Counted from the stretch's first letter, positions 22,272 to 33,409 are shown. The stretch: 64,000 nt of DNA from an uncultured Tolumonas sp. (GCF_963678185.1 NZ_OY782757.1:2415001-2479000); one strand, 5' to 3'. Translations and numbers: made by a program. Notes: a model not told the origin generated them from the sequence alone.

Positions 22272-23375
22272 CTATAGACGCATTGGCATGACGACATATT
22301 GCGCGTCGTCATTACTGGCATCTTCTACTAACGCACTACTGTTGGCGTCGGTCAGATACCATTTCACCTGCTCACATTTTAACGCATTCAGCACGTCGAG
22401 CACATAGGAGACGTTAAATCCTACTTCCATTTCTGGGCCGTCATATTGTACATCAATCAGCTCTTCCGCCTCTTCCTGCTCTGGGTTGTTGGCCGTGATA
22501 TGCAATAGATTGGTGGTGAGATGCAGGCGCACGCCGCGGAATTTTTCGTTGGAAAGGATCGCTGCACGTGAAAAAGCCTGTTTCAGCAATTCACGTTCCG
22601 CGATAAGAATCTTGTCACTCTGGCGCGGGAATACCCGGCGATAATCCGGGAAACGACCATCGACCAGTTTCGAGGTGAAGATAAAGCCTTCCGCTTCCGC
22701 ACGCAGATTGTTCAAACCGATTTGTAAACGGATCGGACGATCATCATTTTCCAACAAACGAGCAAGTTCAAGCACGCCTTTGCGTGGCAAGATCACCTGA
22801 TGGTCGGTTTGTGCTTCGTTCAATACTTCACGACGACAGGTGGCCAGACGATGACCATCGGTGCCAACCGTCCGTAACCCGGAGCCGCTGGTTTCAAACA
22901 ACATGCCATTCAGGTAAAAGCGTACGTCTTGGCTGGCCATGGAGAACTGGGTGGCTTCCATCAGTCGTTTCAGCTCTTGCTGGCTGATATCGAACTCTAA
23001 TACCGAGTTCCATTCTTCAATATTCGGATAATCGACCGCAGGCAAAGTTGATAAGGAATAACGGCTGCGGCCAGAGCGTAAAATTAAACGCTCACCTTCC
23101 AGCACAAAATCCAGCTGTGAACCATCCGGTAGACCACGGCAGATATCGAGCAATTTGCGCGCTGGTGTGGTGATGTTGCCGGCCACCACGCTACCGTTTA
23201 ATGGCACCAAACCAACCATTTCCACTTCCAGATCAGTACCGGTCAGTGACAAACGTTGTTCGGTGACATTCAATAACACGTTACTTAAAATCGGCAGCGT
23301 CGGACGCCCGCCAATAGAACCGGATACTAATTGCAATGGTCGCAGCAGACTGTCGCGACTAATGGAAAATTGCAT
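22272..23375 (-). CDS. dnaN: DNA polymerase III sliding clamp (beta)
   Basis: 367 residues (E. coli 366), three clamp domains. It starts MQFSISRDSLLRPLQLVSGS and ends VVMPMRL, both standard. It is the processivity ring for Pol III and a hub for repair polymerases and Hda. It lies 17 bases downstream of dnaA, in the same transcription unit. Confidence 0.98.
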   Translation of the reverse strand: MQFSISRDSLLRPLQLVSGSIGGRPTLPILSNVLLNVTEQRLSLTGTDLEVEMVGLVPLNGSVVAGNITTPARKLLDICRGLPDGSQLDFVLEGERLILRSGRSRYSLSTLPAVDYPNIEEWNSVLEFDISQQELKRLMEATQFSMASQDVRFYLNGMLFETSGSGLRTVGTDGHRLATCRREVLNEAQTDHQVILPRKGVLELARLLENDDRPIRLQIGLNNLRAEAEGFIFTSKLVDGRFPDYRRVFPRQSDKILIAERELLKQAFSRAAILSNEKFRGVRLHLTTNLLHITANNPEQEEAEELIDVQYDGPEMEVGFNVSYVLDVLNALKCEQVKWYLTDANSSALVEDASNDDAQYVVMPMRL

Positions 23376-23392
23376 GGACGGTATCTCCTGCT

Positions 23393-24784
23393 TTAAGAGG
23401 AAAGGGTTCGGATCAGATTCGAGTAATCTTCTTTAATATCGTTACTCTCTTCACGAAGCTCAGCGATTTTACGACAGGCGTGCAACACCGTGGTGTGGTC
23501 ACGACCACCAAACGCATCGCCAATTTCCGGCAAGCTGTGGTTGGTCAGCTCTTTTGCCAGCGCCATCGCTAACTGACGCGGACGCGCCACGGAACGGGAA
23601 CGACGCTTCGACAGCAGATCCGCCACTTTGATTTTGTAATATTCCGCTACAGTCTTCTGAATATTATCAATGGTGACCAGCTTTTCCTGCAGCGCTAACA
23701 TGTCGCGCAGCGCTTCACGGACAAAATCGATATTGATCGGTTTGCCAGTAAAACGAGCATTCGCGATCACGCGATTCAATGCCCCTTCCAGTTCACGCAC
23801 ATTCGAACGTAACCGTTTGGCGATGAAAAACGCGACTTCGTGCGGCAGATGAATTTTATTCTCTTCAGCTTTACGCATCAAAATCGCCACGCGCGTTTCC
23901 AGCTCTGGCGGTTCAATCGCAATGGTTAAACCCCAGCCGAAACGGGATTTCAGGCGATCTTCCACCCCATCGATCTCTTTCGGATAACGATCGGAGGTAA
24001 GAATGATTTGCTGATTACCTTCCAGTAACGCATTGAAAGTATGGAAGAACTCTTCCTGCGAACGCTCTTTCTTGGCGAAAAATTGAATGTCGTCGATTAA
24101 CAAGGCATCGACGCTGCGGTAATAACGTTGGAATTCCTGAATCGCATTATTCTGCAGTGCTTTCACCATATCCTGCACAAAACGCTCAGACTGCATGTAG
24201 ATCACTTTGGCATTCGGCTTACGCGCCCGAATACCGTTGCCGACTGCATGCAACAGATGGGTTTTACCTAAACCGGTACCACCATACAGGAACAACGGGT
24301 TATACGCACCACCGGGATTTTCTGCGACCTGATGGGCTGCCGCCAAGGCCAGCTGGTTCGATTTACCCTCAACGAAATTCACGAAATTATAGGTTTCGTT
24401 GATGTTGCTCTTGTGGTTAATCTCCGGCATCGCATCCTGTTTACTGGTCCAGGAAGGAATAGTGATCGCCGGTTGTTCACTGCGCACATCTGCCACCGGA
24501 GCGGCAGTTGCATACGCTTGTGGTGCTGCCGCAGCTGTCGGGCGTCGACCTACCGCAAAATGCAGCGTTGGCGCATCGGAACCGCAGATTTCACTGAACA
24601 GACTATTGATGCGTAACAGATATTTGTCGCGTACCCAGTCAAGAATAAACCGGTTAGCGGCATACAGGGTCAGCGAGCGATCACCGAACTCTGCCTGAAG
24701 CGGCCGGATCCACAAGCCGAATTCACCGGACGGTAATTCTTCCTGTAGCCGTGTCAGGCATTGCTGCCATAGCGAAGCGGTCAC
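23393..24784 (-). CDS. dnaA: Chromosomal replication initiator DnaA
   Basis: 463 residues. Domain I (1-90) is followed by a variable Ala/Pro-rich linker and the AAA+ domain III with Walker A ([13 protein letters not shown]), Walker B (LLIDDIQFF) and sensor arginines ([10 protein letters not shown]). Domain IV carries the DnaA-box signature [15 protein letters not shown]. It binds the boxes in oriC at 43.8-44.1 kb and the two boxes in its own promoter. It heads the dnaA-dnaN-recF-gyrB group. Confidence 0.98.
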   Translation of the reverse strand: MTASLWQQCLTRLQEELPSGEFGLWIRPLQAEFGDRSLTLYAANRFILDWVRDKYLLRINSLFSEICGSDAPTLHFAVGRRPTAAAAPQAYATAAPVADVRSEQPAITIPSWTSKQDAMPEINHKSNINETYNFVNFVEGKSNQLALAAAHQVAENPGGAYNPLFLYGGTGLGKTHLLHAVGNGIRARKPNAKVIYMQSERFVQDMVKALQNNAIQEFQRYYRSVDALLIDDIQFFAKKERSQEEFFHTFNALLEGNQQIILTSDRYPKEIDGVEDRLKSRFGWGLTIAIEPPELETRVAILMRKAEENKIHLPHEVAFFIAKRLRSNVRELEGALNRVIANARFTGKPINIDFVREALRDMLALQEKLVTIDNIQKTVAEYYKIKVADLLSKRRSRSVARPRQLAMALAKELTNHSLPEIGDAFGGRDHTTVLHACRKIAELREESNDIKEDYSNLIRTLSS

Positions 24785-24948
24785 TTTTCACCCCTGTCTG
24801 ATCATTTATAAGACCTTTGATTTTACCTCTTTTTAAGGATCGATCTCCAGATCTTGTTCGCAGGATCTTCACAATCATTACAGATCATGTGCGCAGTTTT
24901 GTGGATAATGCTGGGATATCAGGGTTATTTGCACACTATTTATCCACA
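24785..24948 (-). promoter_or_regulatory. dnaA promoter region with two DnaA boxes
   Basis: Two perfect DnaA boxes in opposite orientation, TGTGGATAA at 24900-24908 and TTATCCACA at 24940-24948, lie 116-165 bases upstream of the dnaA start. Six GATC sites also occur here. This fits DnaA autoregulation and Dam/SeqA control as known in E. coli. The distal box overlaps the last codons of the upstream XRE-type gene. No unambiguous -35/-10 pair was identified. Confidence 0.8.
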
Positions 24949-25691
24949 ACGTTACGCACTGTTGATCGACTGATCTCGTCAAACAAGACATGTCGCCACT
25001 GCCGCACCGCCAATACCAGCGTAGTACCGTGCTTTTCTTCCATATTTAAACTGCGATCACCACGCGTCAATTCACTGAATTCACGCGCCCAACGCGCCAT
25101 CAGCTGCTGTAATTCACGATTACTGCTGTTGCAAAGTAGTCCATTGAGCACCAGCAATTTTTCGGTCTCTTTATCAAAGCGGGATTGGAAAAAATCCTGC
25201 TGCACCCGCTGCAGGAAAAAACGCTGGATCGGGCCATCAGGTAACCAGCTGAAATGCGTTGCCAGACGTAGGCGGATCCGGTTGCCGGGTAGCAAGTCGA
25301 TGATCTTCAGTCGATCAAGCGCTGCCAGCTTACGTATGCACTCCGATTCGGTCAGCGCGTAGTGCGAAAGCAGATCCTGAAACGAGAAACCGTTAATGAC
25401 ACTCACCGCCACCAGCAACAGTAATTGATCAGCAGCAATATCCTGTTCCTGTTGCAACGTGAGCTGGGTCAGTTGCGGTTGTTGTTGCGCCTGTTGCATC
25501 AATTCAGAAAATTCAATTTGTAACCAGTCACACAACTGCTCCAGCCGTTGCAGCGTAAAACTTTGGCTGGCAAACAACCGTTTAACCGACGCTTCGCTTA
25601 AATCCAGTAACTGGGCAACATCCGCATAGGTTTTCCCCTGGGCTCGTAGCTGTTTTTTTAAGGCCAGTAACAGGCTGTTGGTCTGACTCAT
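24936..25691 (-). CDS. XRE-type helix-turn-helix protein upstream of dnaA
   Basis: 251 residues. The N-terminal HTH (about 8-62: KTYADVAQLLDLSEASVKRLF) belongs to the XRE/Cro class. The rest is helical and Gln/Leu-rich, with no recognised ligand domain. It is co-oriented with dnaA and divergent from the LplT-Aas fusion gene, so it may regulate that gene or itself. Its 3' end contains a DnaA box. Function not recognised beyond DNA binding. Confidence 0.75.
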   Translation of the reverse strand: MSQTNSLLLALKKQLRAQGKTYADVAQLLDLSEASVKRLFASQSFTLQRLEQLCDWLQIEFSELMQQAQQQPQLTQLTLQQEQDIAADQLLLLVAVSVINGFSFQDLLSHYALTESECIRKLAALDRLKIIDLLPGNRIRLRLATHFSWLPDGPIQRFFLQRVQQDFFQSRFDKETEKLLVLNGLLCNSSNRELQQLMARWAREFSELTRGDRSLNMEEKHGTTLVLAVRQWRHVLFDEISRSTVRNVVDK

Positions 25692-25829
25692 AAAACTCTC
25701 TACCGCAATAAAGTATTATTTAACAATACCATGAGGTGTAACAGACGCAACAAGGCGAATTCCATTTGTAAAAAACGATACTATTATTCACGATATAGTT
25801 ATCTGTTAGGTGGAAATCAGGACTTCCTC

Positions 25830-28800
25830 ATGTTCAAATTACTTAGTCAGCGTGGCGCCCTCGCCTTTCTGCTGGCCGGCTTTATGAATGCCTTTGTCGA
25901 TCTCGGGCATAAAATTATCATTCAGAATACCGTTTTTAAGATTTATGACGGCTCGCAACAGGTGATCCTGACCGCGATTGTGAATGCGCTGATTCTGCTG
26001 CCATTCATCGCCTTTTTTGCTCCCGCTGGATTTTGTTCCGATAAATACCCGAAAGACAAAGTCATGCGCTTATCCGCTTGGATTGCGGTGGGTCTGACGC
26101 TGGCAATCACACTTTGTTATTACCAAGGCTGGTTCTGGCCGGCGTTTACCATGACTTTCTTGCTCGCTGTACAGGCCACGTTTTATTCGCCCGCGAAATA
26201 CGGTTATATCCAGGCGCTGTTTGGTAAAAACCATCTGGCGGAAGCCAATGGCGCGGTGCAGGCCGTCTCTATTATCGCTATTTTAGCGGGTACCGTGGCC
26301 TTCACCGTAGTGTTTGAATTGTGGTTCCCGACCGGTTCCAAACAAAGTGGCCCGATCTTGCAATCACTGGCGCCAGCGGGCTGGATGCTGGTGGGTTGCA
26401 CCGTTCTAGAGTTATTACTGTTATATCGCTTGCCAACCCTGGAACACCCGCAACCGCTACCAGCATTTGACTGGCAAAACAGTGTCAAAATAGACCAATT
26501 TAAGAAAGAACTGGCCCCGGTCTTAGATCGTGATGTCATTCGTTTGTCAGTGCTTGGTTTATCACTGTTTTGGGCAGTGGGTCAGGTATTACTGGCCGCC
26601 TTCCCCGCATTTGCCAAACAAGCGGCAGGCATTGAAAACACACTGGTATTACAAGGCGTGCTGGCGTGTACCGGTCTGGGTATTGCTCTGGGTTCGACAT
26701 TAGCCGCACGGTTATCACGTAATTACATTGCCACCAGCTTGATCCCAGTTGGTATTGTCGGCGTGGCTGCCGGTCTGGTGATGTTGCCGCAATTCACCAG
26801 CACCACCTTCTACGCCCTCGATTTTCTGCTGATTGGCACTGCGGGCGGTATGTTTATCGTGCCGCTGAATGCGCTGATCCAATTCCACAGTCGGGAAGAT
26901 GAACTCGGTAAGGTGATTGCCGGCAACAACCTGTTCCAGAACATTGCCATGCTTTCTTTCCTGATTTTAACCGTGGTTTTTGCGCACTTTGGTTTTGATG
27001 GTAAACACCTGCTGTATCTGATGGCTGGCGTAACGGTTTTAGGTTGCATCTATACCATCCGCAAAATGCCGCAAACTCTGCTGCGATTTATCGCACAAAG
27101 TCTGCTCAGCCAACGGTACAAAGTCGATATTCAAGGTATCCAGAACATTCCTGCCACCGGCGGTGTGCTGCTGCTGGGTAATCATGTCAGCTGGATCGAC
27201 TGGGCTATCGTGCAAATCGCCAGCCCACGTCCAGTCCGTTTTGTGATGATCAAAAGTATCTATGAGCACAAATACCTGAAATGGTTATTCCGTTTGTATG
27301 GTTGTGTGCCGATTGCCAATACTGCCAGCCGCCGCTCGCTGGAAACCATCAGTGATCTACTCAATCAGGGCGAAGTGGTGTGCCTATTCCCGGAAGGCTC
27401 CATTAGCCGCAACGGTCATCTGGGCGAATTTCGCCGTGGTTTTGAGTTAGCCTGTAAACAAGCCAGTGATGATGTTGTGATTGTGCCGTTTTATCTGCGC
27501 GGCCTGTGGGGCAGCCAATTTTCCCGCTCATCCAACAAGTTAAAAACGCTGCGTCGTAGCGGTTATTACCGTGAAATCATCGTTGCTTTCGGTCAGCCAC
27601 AACCTAAAGACAGCAGCGCAGTTACTATCAAAAAACGGGTTTTCGATCTCTCTGTGCAATCTTGGCAAAAACACGTAGAAAATTTGCCGACACTGACCAA
27701 TGCCTGGATCAGCAGCGTTAAAAAAGGCGAACGTCGCAAACTGTCACTGGCAGATGGTATCTCAGCCCCACTGACTGCGGATAAAGCCTTAGCCGCTGCC
27801 TGGTGTTTGTCGCGTCGCATCCAGCGTTTAAGCCCGGAACAAAATGTTGGCCTCTTACTGCCAACCAGTACCGGCGGCGTATTATGTAATATGGCCACGC
27901 TGCTGGCCGGCAAAACCATTGTTAATCTCAATTACACCGCCAATGAAGCGGCACTGAACACCGCGATTGAACAAGCAGACATCCGCACTATTTACACATC
28001 GCGCCGTTTCATTGAACGGTTGGAAAAGAAAAATGGCGATGTCATTACTGTCTTACAAGGTAAACACATTGTTTATTTGGAAGATCTGCGCAGTGAAATC
28101 CACTTCAATGAATCGTTCTGGCGCTGGCTGGCCATCCGTCTGCTGCCAACTCGAATCTTAAAACGAGTCTGTAACCATACGCATGATAGTCAGCAAACTG
28201 CCGCGATCTTGTTTTCCAGTGGCAGCGAAGGTTTACCGAAAGGCGTCATGCTCAGCCATCAGAATATTATGGCGAACCTGAAACAGATCTCCGATGTGGT
28301 GAACACACAAGAACAAGATGTCTTGATGTCTTGTTTGCCACTGTTCCATGCCTTTGGTCTGACGGTAAACCAGTTTATGCCGCTGATTGAAGGTATTCCG
28401 ATGGTGTGCCACGCCGACCCGACCGATGCAGTGGGTGTCGCAAAAAGTATTGCACAATACCGTGCCACCATTTTATGCGGCACCTCCACCTTCTTCCGTT
28501 TATACGCCAAACACCCGAAAGTGCATCCGTTGATGATGGAAAGCTTACGCATTGTGGTTGCCGGTGCAGAAAAACTGAACCCAGTAGTCCGTGAGGCGTT
28601 TCTGACTCGTTTTAATAAACATATTTTGGAAGGTTACGGCGCCACCGAAACCACACCGGTTGCCAGTGTCAATCTGCCTGACTGTCTGGATACTCAGTAT
28701 TGGGATCTGCAAATTGGCAGCAAACACGGCACAGTTGGTATGCCACTGCCGGGCTCGAATGTACGGATTGTTGATCCAATCACACTGGCGGAATTGCCAA

Positions 28801-29300
28801 CCGGCAGTGATGGCATGATCCTGATCGGTGGGCCACAAGTCATGCAGGGTTATCTGAATAACCCAGAAAAAACTGACAGTGTGATAAAAGAGCTCGATGG
28901 TAGCCGTTGGTACGTTACGGGTGACAAAGGTCATCTGGATGAAGATGGTTTCTTAACTATCGTCGATCGGTATTCGCGTTTTGCTAAAATTGGCGGCGAA
29001 ATGATCAGTCTCGGTGCCGTAGAGCTATCAGCACAGCAAGCCTTATTGGAAGAAACCGAAGTGATCGCCGTAAACATACCGGATGCCAAAAAGGGCGAGC
29101 AAATCGTGTTACTGACCACCGTCGCTTTGGATATTAATGAGCTGAAAAAAGCCATGCTGGCGCACGGTTGTAACCCGTTATTACTGCCAACCCAGCTCCT
29201 GATGTTGGAGCAATTACCCAAACTGGGCTCAGGCAAGACTGATTTTAGCCGCGCGAAACAGGTCACATTACAAAGAGTGATGCAAGATCAGGCAGAGTGA
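25830..29300 (+). CDS. LplT-PlsC-Aas three-domain lysophospholipid recycling protein
   Basis: About 1156 residues. An MFS transporter domain (about 1-400, LplT-like, some 12 helices) is fused to a PlsC acyltransferase, with the H-x4-D motif NHVSWID at 451-457 and FPEG at 520-523. An acyl-ACP/CoA synthetase follows: AMP motif SSGSEGLPKGVMLSH near 796, GYGATET near 936, and YVTGDKGHLDEDGF. In E. coli LplT and Aas are separate. Together they flip lysophosphatidylethanolamine inward and re-acylate it. ATG 25830 is chosen because CAGGA sits just upstream and it begins at the first transporter helix. Confidence 0.9.
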   Translation: MFKLLSQRGALAFLLAGFMNAFVDLGHKIIIQNTVFKIYDGSQQVILTAIVNALILLPFIAFFAPAGFCSDKYPKDKVMRLSAWIAVGLTLAITLCYYQGWFWPAFTMTFLLAVQATFYSPAKYGYIQALFGKNHLAEANGAVQAVSIIAILAGTVAFTVVFELWFPTGSKQSGPILQSLAPAGWMLVGCTVLELLLLYRLPTLEHPQPLPAFDWQNSVKIDQFKKELAPVLDRDVIRLSVLGLSLFWAVGQVLLAAFPAFAKQAAGIENTLVLQGVLACTGLGIALGSTLAARLSRNYIATSLIPVGIVGVAAGLVMLPQFTSTTFYALDFLLIGTAGGMFIVPLNALIQFHSREDELGKVIAGNNLFQNIAMLSFLILTVVFAHFGFDGKHLLYLMAGVTVLGCIYTIRKMPQTLLRFIAQSLLSQRYKVDIQGIQNIPATGGVLLLGNHVSWIDWAIVQIASPRPVRFVMIKSIYEHKYLKWLFRLYGCVPIANTASRRSLETISDLLNQGEVVCLFPEGSISRNGHLGEFRRGFELACKQASDDVVIVPFYLRGLWGSQFSRSSNKLKTLRRSGYYREIIVAFGQPQPKDSSAVTIKKRVFDLSVQSWQKHVENLPTLTNAWISSVKKGERRKLSLADGISAPLTADKALAAAWCLSRRIQRLSPEQNVGLLLPTSTGGVLCNMATLLAGKTIVNLNYTANEAALNTAIEQADIRTIYTSRRFIERLEKKNGDVITVLQGKHIVYLEDLRSEIHFNESFWRWLAIRLLPTRILKRVCNHTHDSQQTAAILFSSGSEGLPKGVMLSHQNIMANLKQISDVVNTQEQDVLMSCLPLFHAFGLTVNQFMPLIEGIPMVCHADPTDAVGVAKSIAQYRATILCGTSTFFRLYAKHPKVHPLMMESLRIVVAGAEKLNPVVREAFLTRFNKHILEGYGATETTPVASVNLPDCLDTQYWDLQIGSKHGTVGMPLPGSNVRIVDPITLAELPTGSDGMILIGGPQVMQGYLNNPEKTDSVIKELDGSRWYVTGDKGHLDEDGFLTIVDRYSRFAKIGGEMISLGAVELSAQQALLEETEVIAVNIPDAKKGEQIVLLTTVALDINELKKAMLAHGCNPLLLPTQLLMLEQLPKLGSGKTDFSRAKQVTLQRVMQDQAE

Positions 29301-29334
29301 TCTTGCTAGATAGGCATAAACCGATATAATCGCC

Positions 29335-29366
29335 CGCCGCGATCTTTAATGGATCGTGGCGATTTT
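29335..29366 (+). terminator. Intrinsic terminator after the LplT-Aas gene
   Basis: A 10-bp stem (CGCCGCGATC / GATCGTGGCG, one G-T pair) with a 7-base loop, then ATTTT. Confidence 0.7.
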
Positions 29367-29431
29367 GTGAGGATCGAGATAAAACGACAACTTTACCTGT
29401 CTGCTCTGCCAGTTATTGATTCGCTGGCCGA

Positions 29432-29460
29432 TTGACGTGTAGCCGTTATCTGTTTAAAAT
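29432..29460 (+). promoter_or_regulatory. Sigma-70 promoter of rpmH
   Basis: TTGACG, 17-base spacer, TAAAAT: a strong sigma-70 match, 93 bases upstream of rpmH. Confidence 0.75.
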
Positions 29461-29552
29461 CCCGCCTCTTTGAATTGATGTTTTCGCCATTATATCGGCG
29501 CGTCGGTAGGCGACAGCATCAAATCTGTACAGTTAATTCACGGATTATAGCT

Positions 29553-29690
29553 ATGAAACGTACTTTCCAACCTTCAGTACTGAAACGTGCTCGTAACCAC
29601 GGTTTCCGTTCTCGTATGGCAACAGTCGGTGGCCGCAAAGTTCTGGCTGCTCGCCGCGCTAAAGGTCGCGCTCGTCTGACCACTGTTTAA
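29553..29690 (+). CDS. rpmH: 50S ribosomal protein L34
   Basis: 45-residue basic protein, [20 protein letters not shown] onward, clearly L34. ATG 29553 is the family start; an upstream in-frame extension is not conserved. Its stop overlaps the rnpA start by one base (TAATG). Confidence 0.98.
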   Translation: MKRTFQPSVLKRARNHGFRSRMATVGGRKVLAARRAKGRARLTTV

Positions 29691-30049
29691 TGGTCAAGCA
29701 AGTAACCTTTCCTCGGGAGTTACGTCTGTTAACTCCCGACACTTTTCAAAAAGTCTTCGCGCAACCTGTGCGAGCCTCTTCGCCACATCTCACTCTGTTA
29801 GCCATTCGTAATGAACTGACGCATCCGCGTTTAGGTTTAGCTATACCGAAAAAAGCACTGAAACGTGCCGTATGGCGTAACCGCGTAAAACGTCAGATCA
29901 GAGAAAGTTTTCGCTTACATCAACACGAATTACCGCCGATTGATATTGTAGTGATCGCTAAAGCACCTGTGCGTGGATTGGAAAACCCCGATTTATCACA
30001 ACTACTGGATAAGCTATGGCGCACCCTCGCACGCCGCAGCAATGGCTAG
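29690..30049 (+). CDS. rnpA: Ribonuclease P protein component
   Basis: 119-residue basic protein that binds the RNase P RNA for tRNA 5' maturation. The family signature, the RNR-type motif [14 protein letters not shown], is at about 62-75. It overlaps rpmH at its start and yidD by 34 bases at its end, the compact arrangement normal for this operon. Confidence 0.95.
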   Translation: MVKQVTFPRELRLLTPDTFQKVFAQPVRASSPHLTLLAIRNELTHPRLGLAIPKKALKRAVWRNRVKRQIRESFRLHQHELPPIDIVVIAKAPVRGLENPDLSQLLDKLWRTLARRSNG

Positions 30050-30273
30050 TCGTTGCACTCATAAGAGTCTACCAGTGGGTCATTAGTCCGCTTCTTGGCC
30101 CACGTTGCCGCTTTACACCAAGCTGTTCTCAATACATGATTGATGCAATTTGCCTGCACGGTCTCATAAAAGGCATTTGGTTAGGTGGCAAACGTCTATT
30201 AAAATGTCACCCTTTACATTCAGGCGGCCATGATCCGGTTCCGCAACCTCAGCAATCGAAGCGAAGAAAATAA
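30016..30273 (+). CDS. yidD: Membrane protein insertion efficiency factor YidD
   Basis: 85 residues. An amphipathic N-terminus is followed by the DUF37 signature [16 protein letters not shown] and [13 protein letters not shown]. It assists YidC-dependent membrane insertion at the inner membrane. It overlaps rnpA and lies 2 bases before yidC. Confidence 0.95.
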   Translation: MAHPRTPQQWLVVALIRVYQWVISPLLGPRCRFTPSCSQYMIDAICLHGLIKGIWLGGKRLLKCHPLHSGGHDPVPQPQQSKRRK

Positions 30274-30275
30274 CT

Positions 30276-31928
30276 ATGCAACCTCAACGTAATCTCCTCT
30301 TGATCGGCTTATTGCTGGTCTCCTTCATGCTCTGGCAGAGCTGGATGGTTGATAAGGCGCCGAAACCTGCAGCCCCAGCGACCGCGGAAAGTTCTGTTCC
30401 TGTTTCATCCAGTGGTGATGTTCCAAATCAAAACGAAGCAGGCAATGCAAAACACGCACTGCTGACACTGCGTTCTGATGTGCTGGAACTGACAGTCGAT
30501 ACGCTGGGCGGTGACATTGTTGAAGCGAAATTGCTGAAACAGACAGAAACTCAGGGTTCTGATAAACCGTTTGTACTGTTGGATAAAAAACCACAACACC
30601 AATACATTGCGCAAAGTGGTCTGATTGGTCGTGATGGTGTCGATAATCAGGCGATCCGCCCTGTTTACACCGCAACCGCGACAGAATTCAAACTGGCTGA
30701 TGGCAAAGATGAACTGGTAGTACCAATGGTATACACCGATGCCAAAGGCAACATCTTCACCAAACGTTTTGTTCTGAAACGTGATAGCTACGCCGTTGGT
30801 GTTGATTATCAGGTGAAAAACGCCTCTGCGCAGCCACTGGAAGTTCAGTTCTACGGCCAGCTGAAACAAACCATCGCCGCACCAGCTGATCAACAAAGCA
30901 GCCCAGGCATGATGTCCAGCGCGTTCCACGGTGCCGCTTATTCATCTGCTGAACACCGCTATGAAAAAGTGAAGTTCAGCAATATCAATGAAGCCAAACT
31001 GGATGTGGCAACACCAGCCGGTTGGGCCGGTATGCTGCAACACTATTTCGTGGCAGCTTGGACCGGTAAACCAGACGCACAAAACCACATTTATGCGAAA
31101 GCGGTTAATGTGAATGCGGATGTAAAAGACAGTGGTGATGCCATCATTGGTATTAAACTGCCGATCACCACCGTTGCTGCTAATGCTGAAGCTGTGGTGG
31201 GTACCAGCCTGTGGGTTGGCCCTAAACTGCAAGATCAGATGGCCGCCACTGCACAGCATCTGGATCTGACTGTCGATTACGGTTATCTGTGGTTTATCGC
31301 CCAACCGCTGTTCAAACTGTTGCAGTTCCTGCATGGTTTAGTTGGCAACTGGGGTGTGGCGATTGTACTGATCACGCTGATTGTGCGTGGTGGTATGTAT
31401 CCGCTGTCAAAAGCGCAATACACCTCCATGGCTAAAATGCGTATGCTGCAACCAAAACTGACTGCGCTGCGTGAACGTCTGGGTGATGATCGCCAGAAGA
31501 TGTCGCAGGCGATGATGGAGCTGTACAAAGAAGAAAAAGTTAACCCGCTGGGCGGCTGTTTCCCACTGTTAGTACAGATGCCAATCTTCATCGCACTGTA
31601 CTGGACACTGATGGAATCCGTAGAGCTGCGTCATGCGCCGTTCGCACTGTGGTTGATCGACTTGTCAGTGAAAGACCCATACTACGTGTTGCCGCTGCTG
31701 ATGGGTGCCTCTATGTGGTACATCCAGAAGATGAGCCCAACTACAGTTACTGACCCAATGCAGCAGAAAGTGATGCAGTTCATGCCTATCATCTTCACTT
31801 TCATGTTCCTGTGGTTCCCATCTGGTCTGACGCTGTACTGGGTAGTAAGTAACATTGTGACTATTACCCAGCAGACATTGATTTTCCGTCAGCTGGAGAA
31901 AAAAGGTCTGCATACCCGTAAGAAATAA
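30276..31928 (+). CDS. yidC: Membrane protein insertase YidC
   Basis: 550 residues (E. coli 548). N-terminal signal-anchor helix, large periplasmic beta domain (about 55-340), then five C-terminal helices forming the insertase core, with a conserved positively charged groove residue in [15 protein letters not shown]. It inserts small membrane proteins, notably the F1Fo c and a subunits encoded in this window. An intrinsic terminator follows. Confidence 0.97.
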   Translation: MQPQRNLLLIGLLLVSFMLWQSWMVDKAPKPAAPATAESSVPVSSSGDVPNQNEAGNAKHALLTLRSDVLELTVDTLGGDIVEAKLLKQTETQGSDKPFVLLDKKPQHQYIAQSGLIGRDGVDNQAIRPVYTATATEFKLADGKDELVVPMVYTDAKGNIFTKRFVLKRDSYAVGVDYQVKNASAQPLEVQFYGQLKQTIAAPADQQSSPGMMSSAFHGAAYSSAEHRYEKVKFSNINEAKLDVATPAGWAGMLQHYFVAAWTGKPDAQNHIYAKAVNVNADVKDSGDAIIGIKLPITTVAANAEAVVGTSLWVGPKLQDQMAATAQHLDLTVDYGYLWFIAQPLFKLLQFLHGLVGNWGVAIVLITLIVRGGMYPLSKAQYTSMAKMRMLQPKLTALRERLGDDRQKMSQAMMELYKEEKVNPLGGCFPLLVQMPIFIALYWTLMESVELRHAPFALWLIDLSVKDPYYVLPLLMGASMWYIQKMSPTTVTDPMQQKVMQFMPIIFTFMFLWFPSGLTLYWVVSNIVTITQQTLIFRQLEKKGLHTRKK

Positions 31929-31949
31929 TATTCTTCCGGTTGACCTTTG

Positions 31950-31977
31950 AGCCCCGCTTTTTGCGGGGCTTTTTATT
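31950..31977 (+). terminator. Intrinsic terminator of the rpmH-yidC operon
   Basis: 8-bp stem AGCCCCGC / GCGGGGCT, loop TTTTT, then TTTTATT. Confidence 0.9.
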
Positions 31978-32035
31978 CGGCTTTCCGCGTAATATTCATT
32001 ACAATTTCATCAAGAACGCTATTCAGAGAATGCTC

Positions 32036-33397
32036 ATGTCTACAGATACTATCGTTGCGCTTGCCACACCACCCGGACGCGGTGGTATCGGTATTCTGCG
32101 TGTTTCCGGCCCGCATAGCAGCCAGGTTGCAGAACAAGTGTTAGGTAAAATTCCCAAAATACGCCATGCAGAACTACTACCATTTTGTGATGCGGATGGT
32201 AAAGCACTGGATCAAGGTATCGCCTTACTGTTTAAAGCGCCGTACAGCTTCACCGGTGAAGATGTACTGGAACTGCAGGGCCATGGTGGCCCCGTGGTGC
32301 TCGATATGCTGCTAAAGCGGATTCTGACCATTACAGGCGTGCGTCTCGCCCGCCCGGGTGAGTTTTCTGAACGTGCCTTTATGAATGACAAACTCGATCT
32401 GGCGCAAGCCGAAGCGATTGCCGATCTGATCGAAGCCACCAGCGAACAAGCGGCGCGTTCCGCCATGCAATCACTGCAGGGCGAGTTTTCACAACGCATT
32501 CACCAGCTGGTCGGTTCGCTAACAAATCTACGTATTTATGTCGAAGCCGCGATTGATTTTCCGGAAGAAGAGATCGATTTTCTCTCCGACGGCAAAATTG
32601 CCAATGCGCTGTATGGCGTGATGGATGATTTAGCGCAGGTGAATCGTGAAGCGCGGCAAGGCGCATTGCTGCGTGATGGTATGAAAGTAGTGATCGCTGG
32701 CCGTCCCAATGCCGGAAAATCGAGCCTGCTCAATGCATTAGCTGGCCGCGAATCCGCCATTGTCACCGAAATTGCCGGTACCACCCGCGATGTGTTGCGT
32801 GAGCACATCCATCTCGATGGCATGCCGTTGCATATCATTGATACCGCTGGTTTGCGTGATACCACCGATACGGTCGAGAAAATCGGTATTGAACGCGCTT
32901 GGGCCGAAATTGAACAAGCGGATCGCGTGCTGTTTATGGTCGATGGCACCACCACCGATGCCCGTAACCCACATGACATCTGGCCTGATTTTGTTGATCG
33001 GTTACCAGAAAACCTCGGTATTACCGTGATCCGCAATAAAGCCGATCTGACCGGTGAAGATCTGACGGTCAGCGAAGAGAATGGTTATGCGGTATATCCG
33101 ATCTCGGCAAAAACCGGGCTGGGTTTAGATGCATTACGGGAACATCTGAAAGCCTGTATGGGATTCCAGAGCACGCTGGAAGGCGGGTTTATTGCCCGTC
33201 GCCGCCATCTGGATGCCATTGAGCGTGCATCCGCTCGTTTGGACGAAGCCAAGGTGCAACTCGAAGTCTATCGGGCTGGTGAATTGGTTGCTGAAGAACT
33301 GCGCATGGCACAAGAAGCGTTAAGTGAAATCACCGGGGCTTTTAGTGCCGATGATTTGCTGGGGCGGATTTTTTCGTCATTTTGTATCGGTAAATAA
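32036..33397 (+). CDS. mnmE: tRNA modification GTPase MnmE
   Basis: 453 residues (E. coli 454). With MnmG (also in the window) it makes 5-carboxymethylaminomethyluridine at wobble U34. The N-terminal formyl-THF domain starts [20 protein letters not shown]. The G domain has [16 protein letters not shown], an AGTTRD switch and NKAD. The C-terminal FCIGK carries the catalytic CxGK. ATG 32036 is the family start; an in-frame extension upstream runs through the yidC terminator and is rejected. Confidence 0.97.
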   Translation: MSTDTIVALATPPGRGGIGILRVSGPHSSQVAEQVLGKIPKIRHAELLPFCDADGKALDQGIALLFKAPYSFTGEDVLELQGHGGPVVLDMLLKRILTITGVRLARPGEFSERAFMNDKLDLAQAEAIADLIEATSEQAARSAMQSLQGEFSQRIHQLVGSLTNLRIYVEAAIDFPEEEIDFLSDGKIANALYGVMDDLAQVNREARQGALLRDGMKVVIAGRPNAGKSSLLNALAGRESAIVTEIAGTTRDVLREHIHLDGMPLHIIDTAGLRDTTDTVEKIGIERAWAEIEQADRVLFMVDGTTTDARNPHDIWPDFVDRLPENLGITVIRNKADLTGEDLTVSEENGYAVYPISAKTGLGLDALREHLKACMGFQSTLEGGFIARRRHLDAIERASARLDEAKVQLEVYRAGELVAEELRMAQEALSEITGAFSADDLLGRIFSSFCIGK

Positions 33398-33409
33398 TAT
33401 TGCAGTAAT

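Noticed and set aside
22560-22580. Another parS-like CACGTG within dnaN
   Set aside because: More than two mismatches from the palindrome; likely chance within coding sequence.
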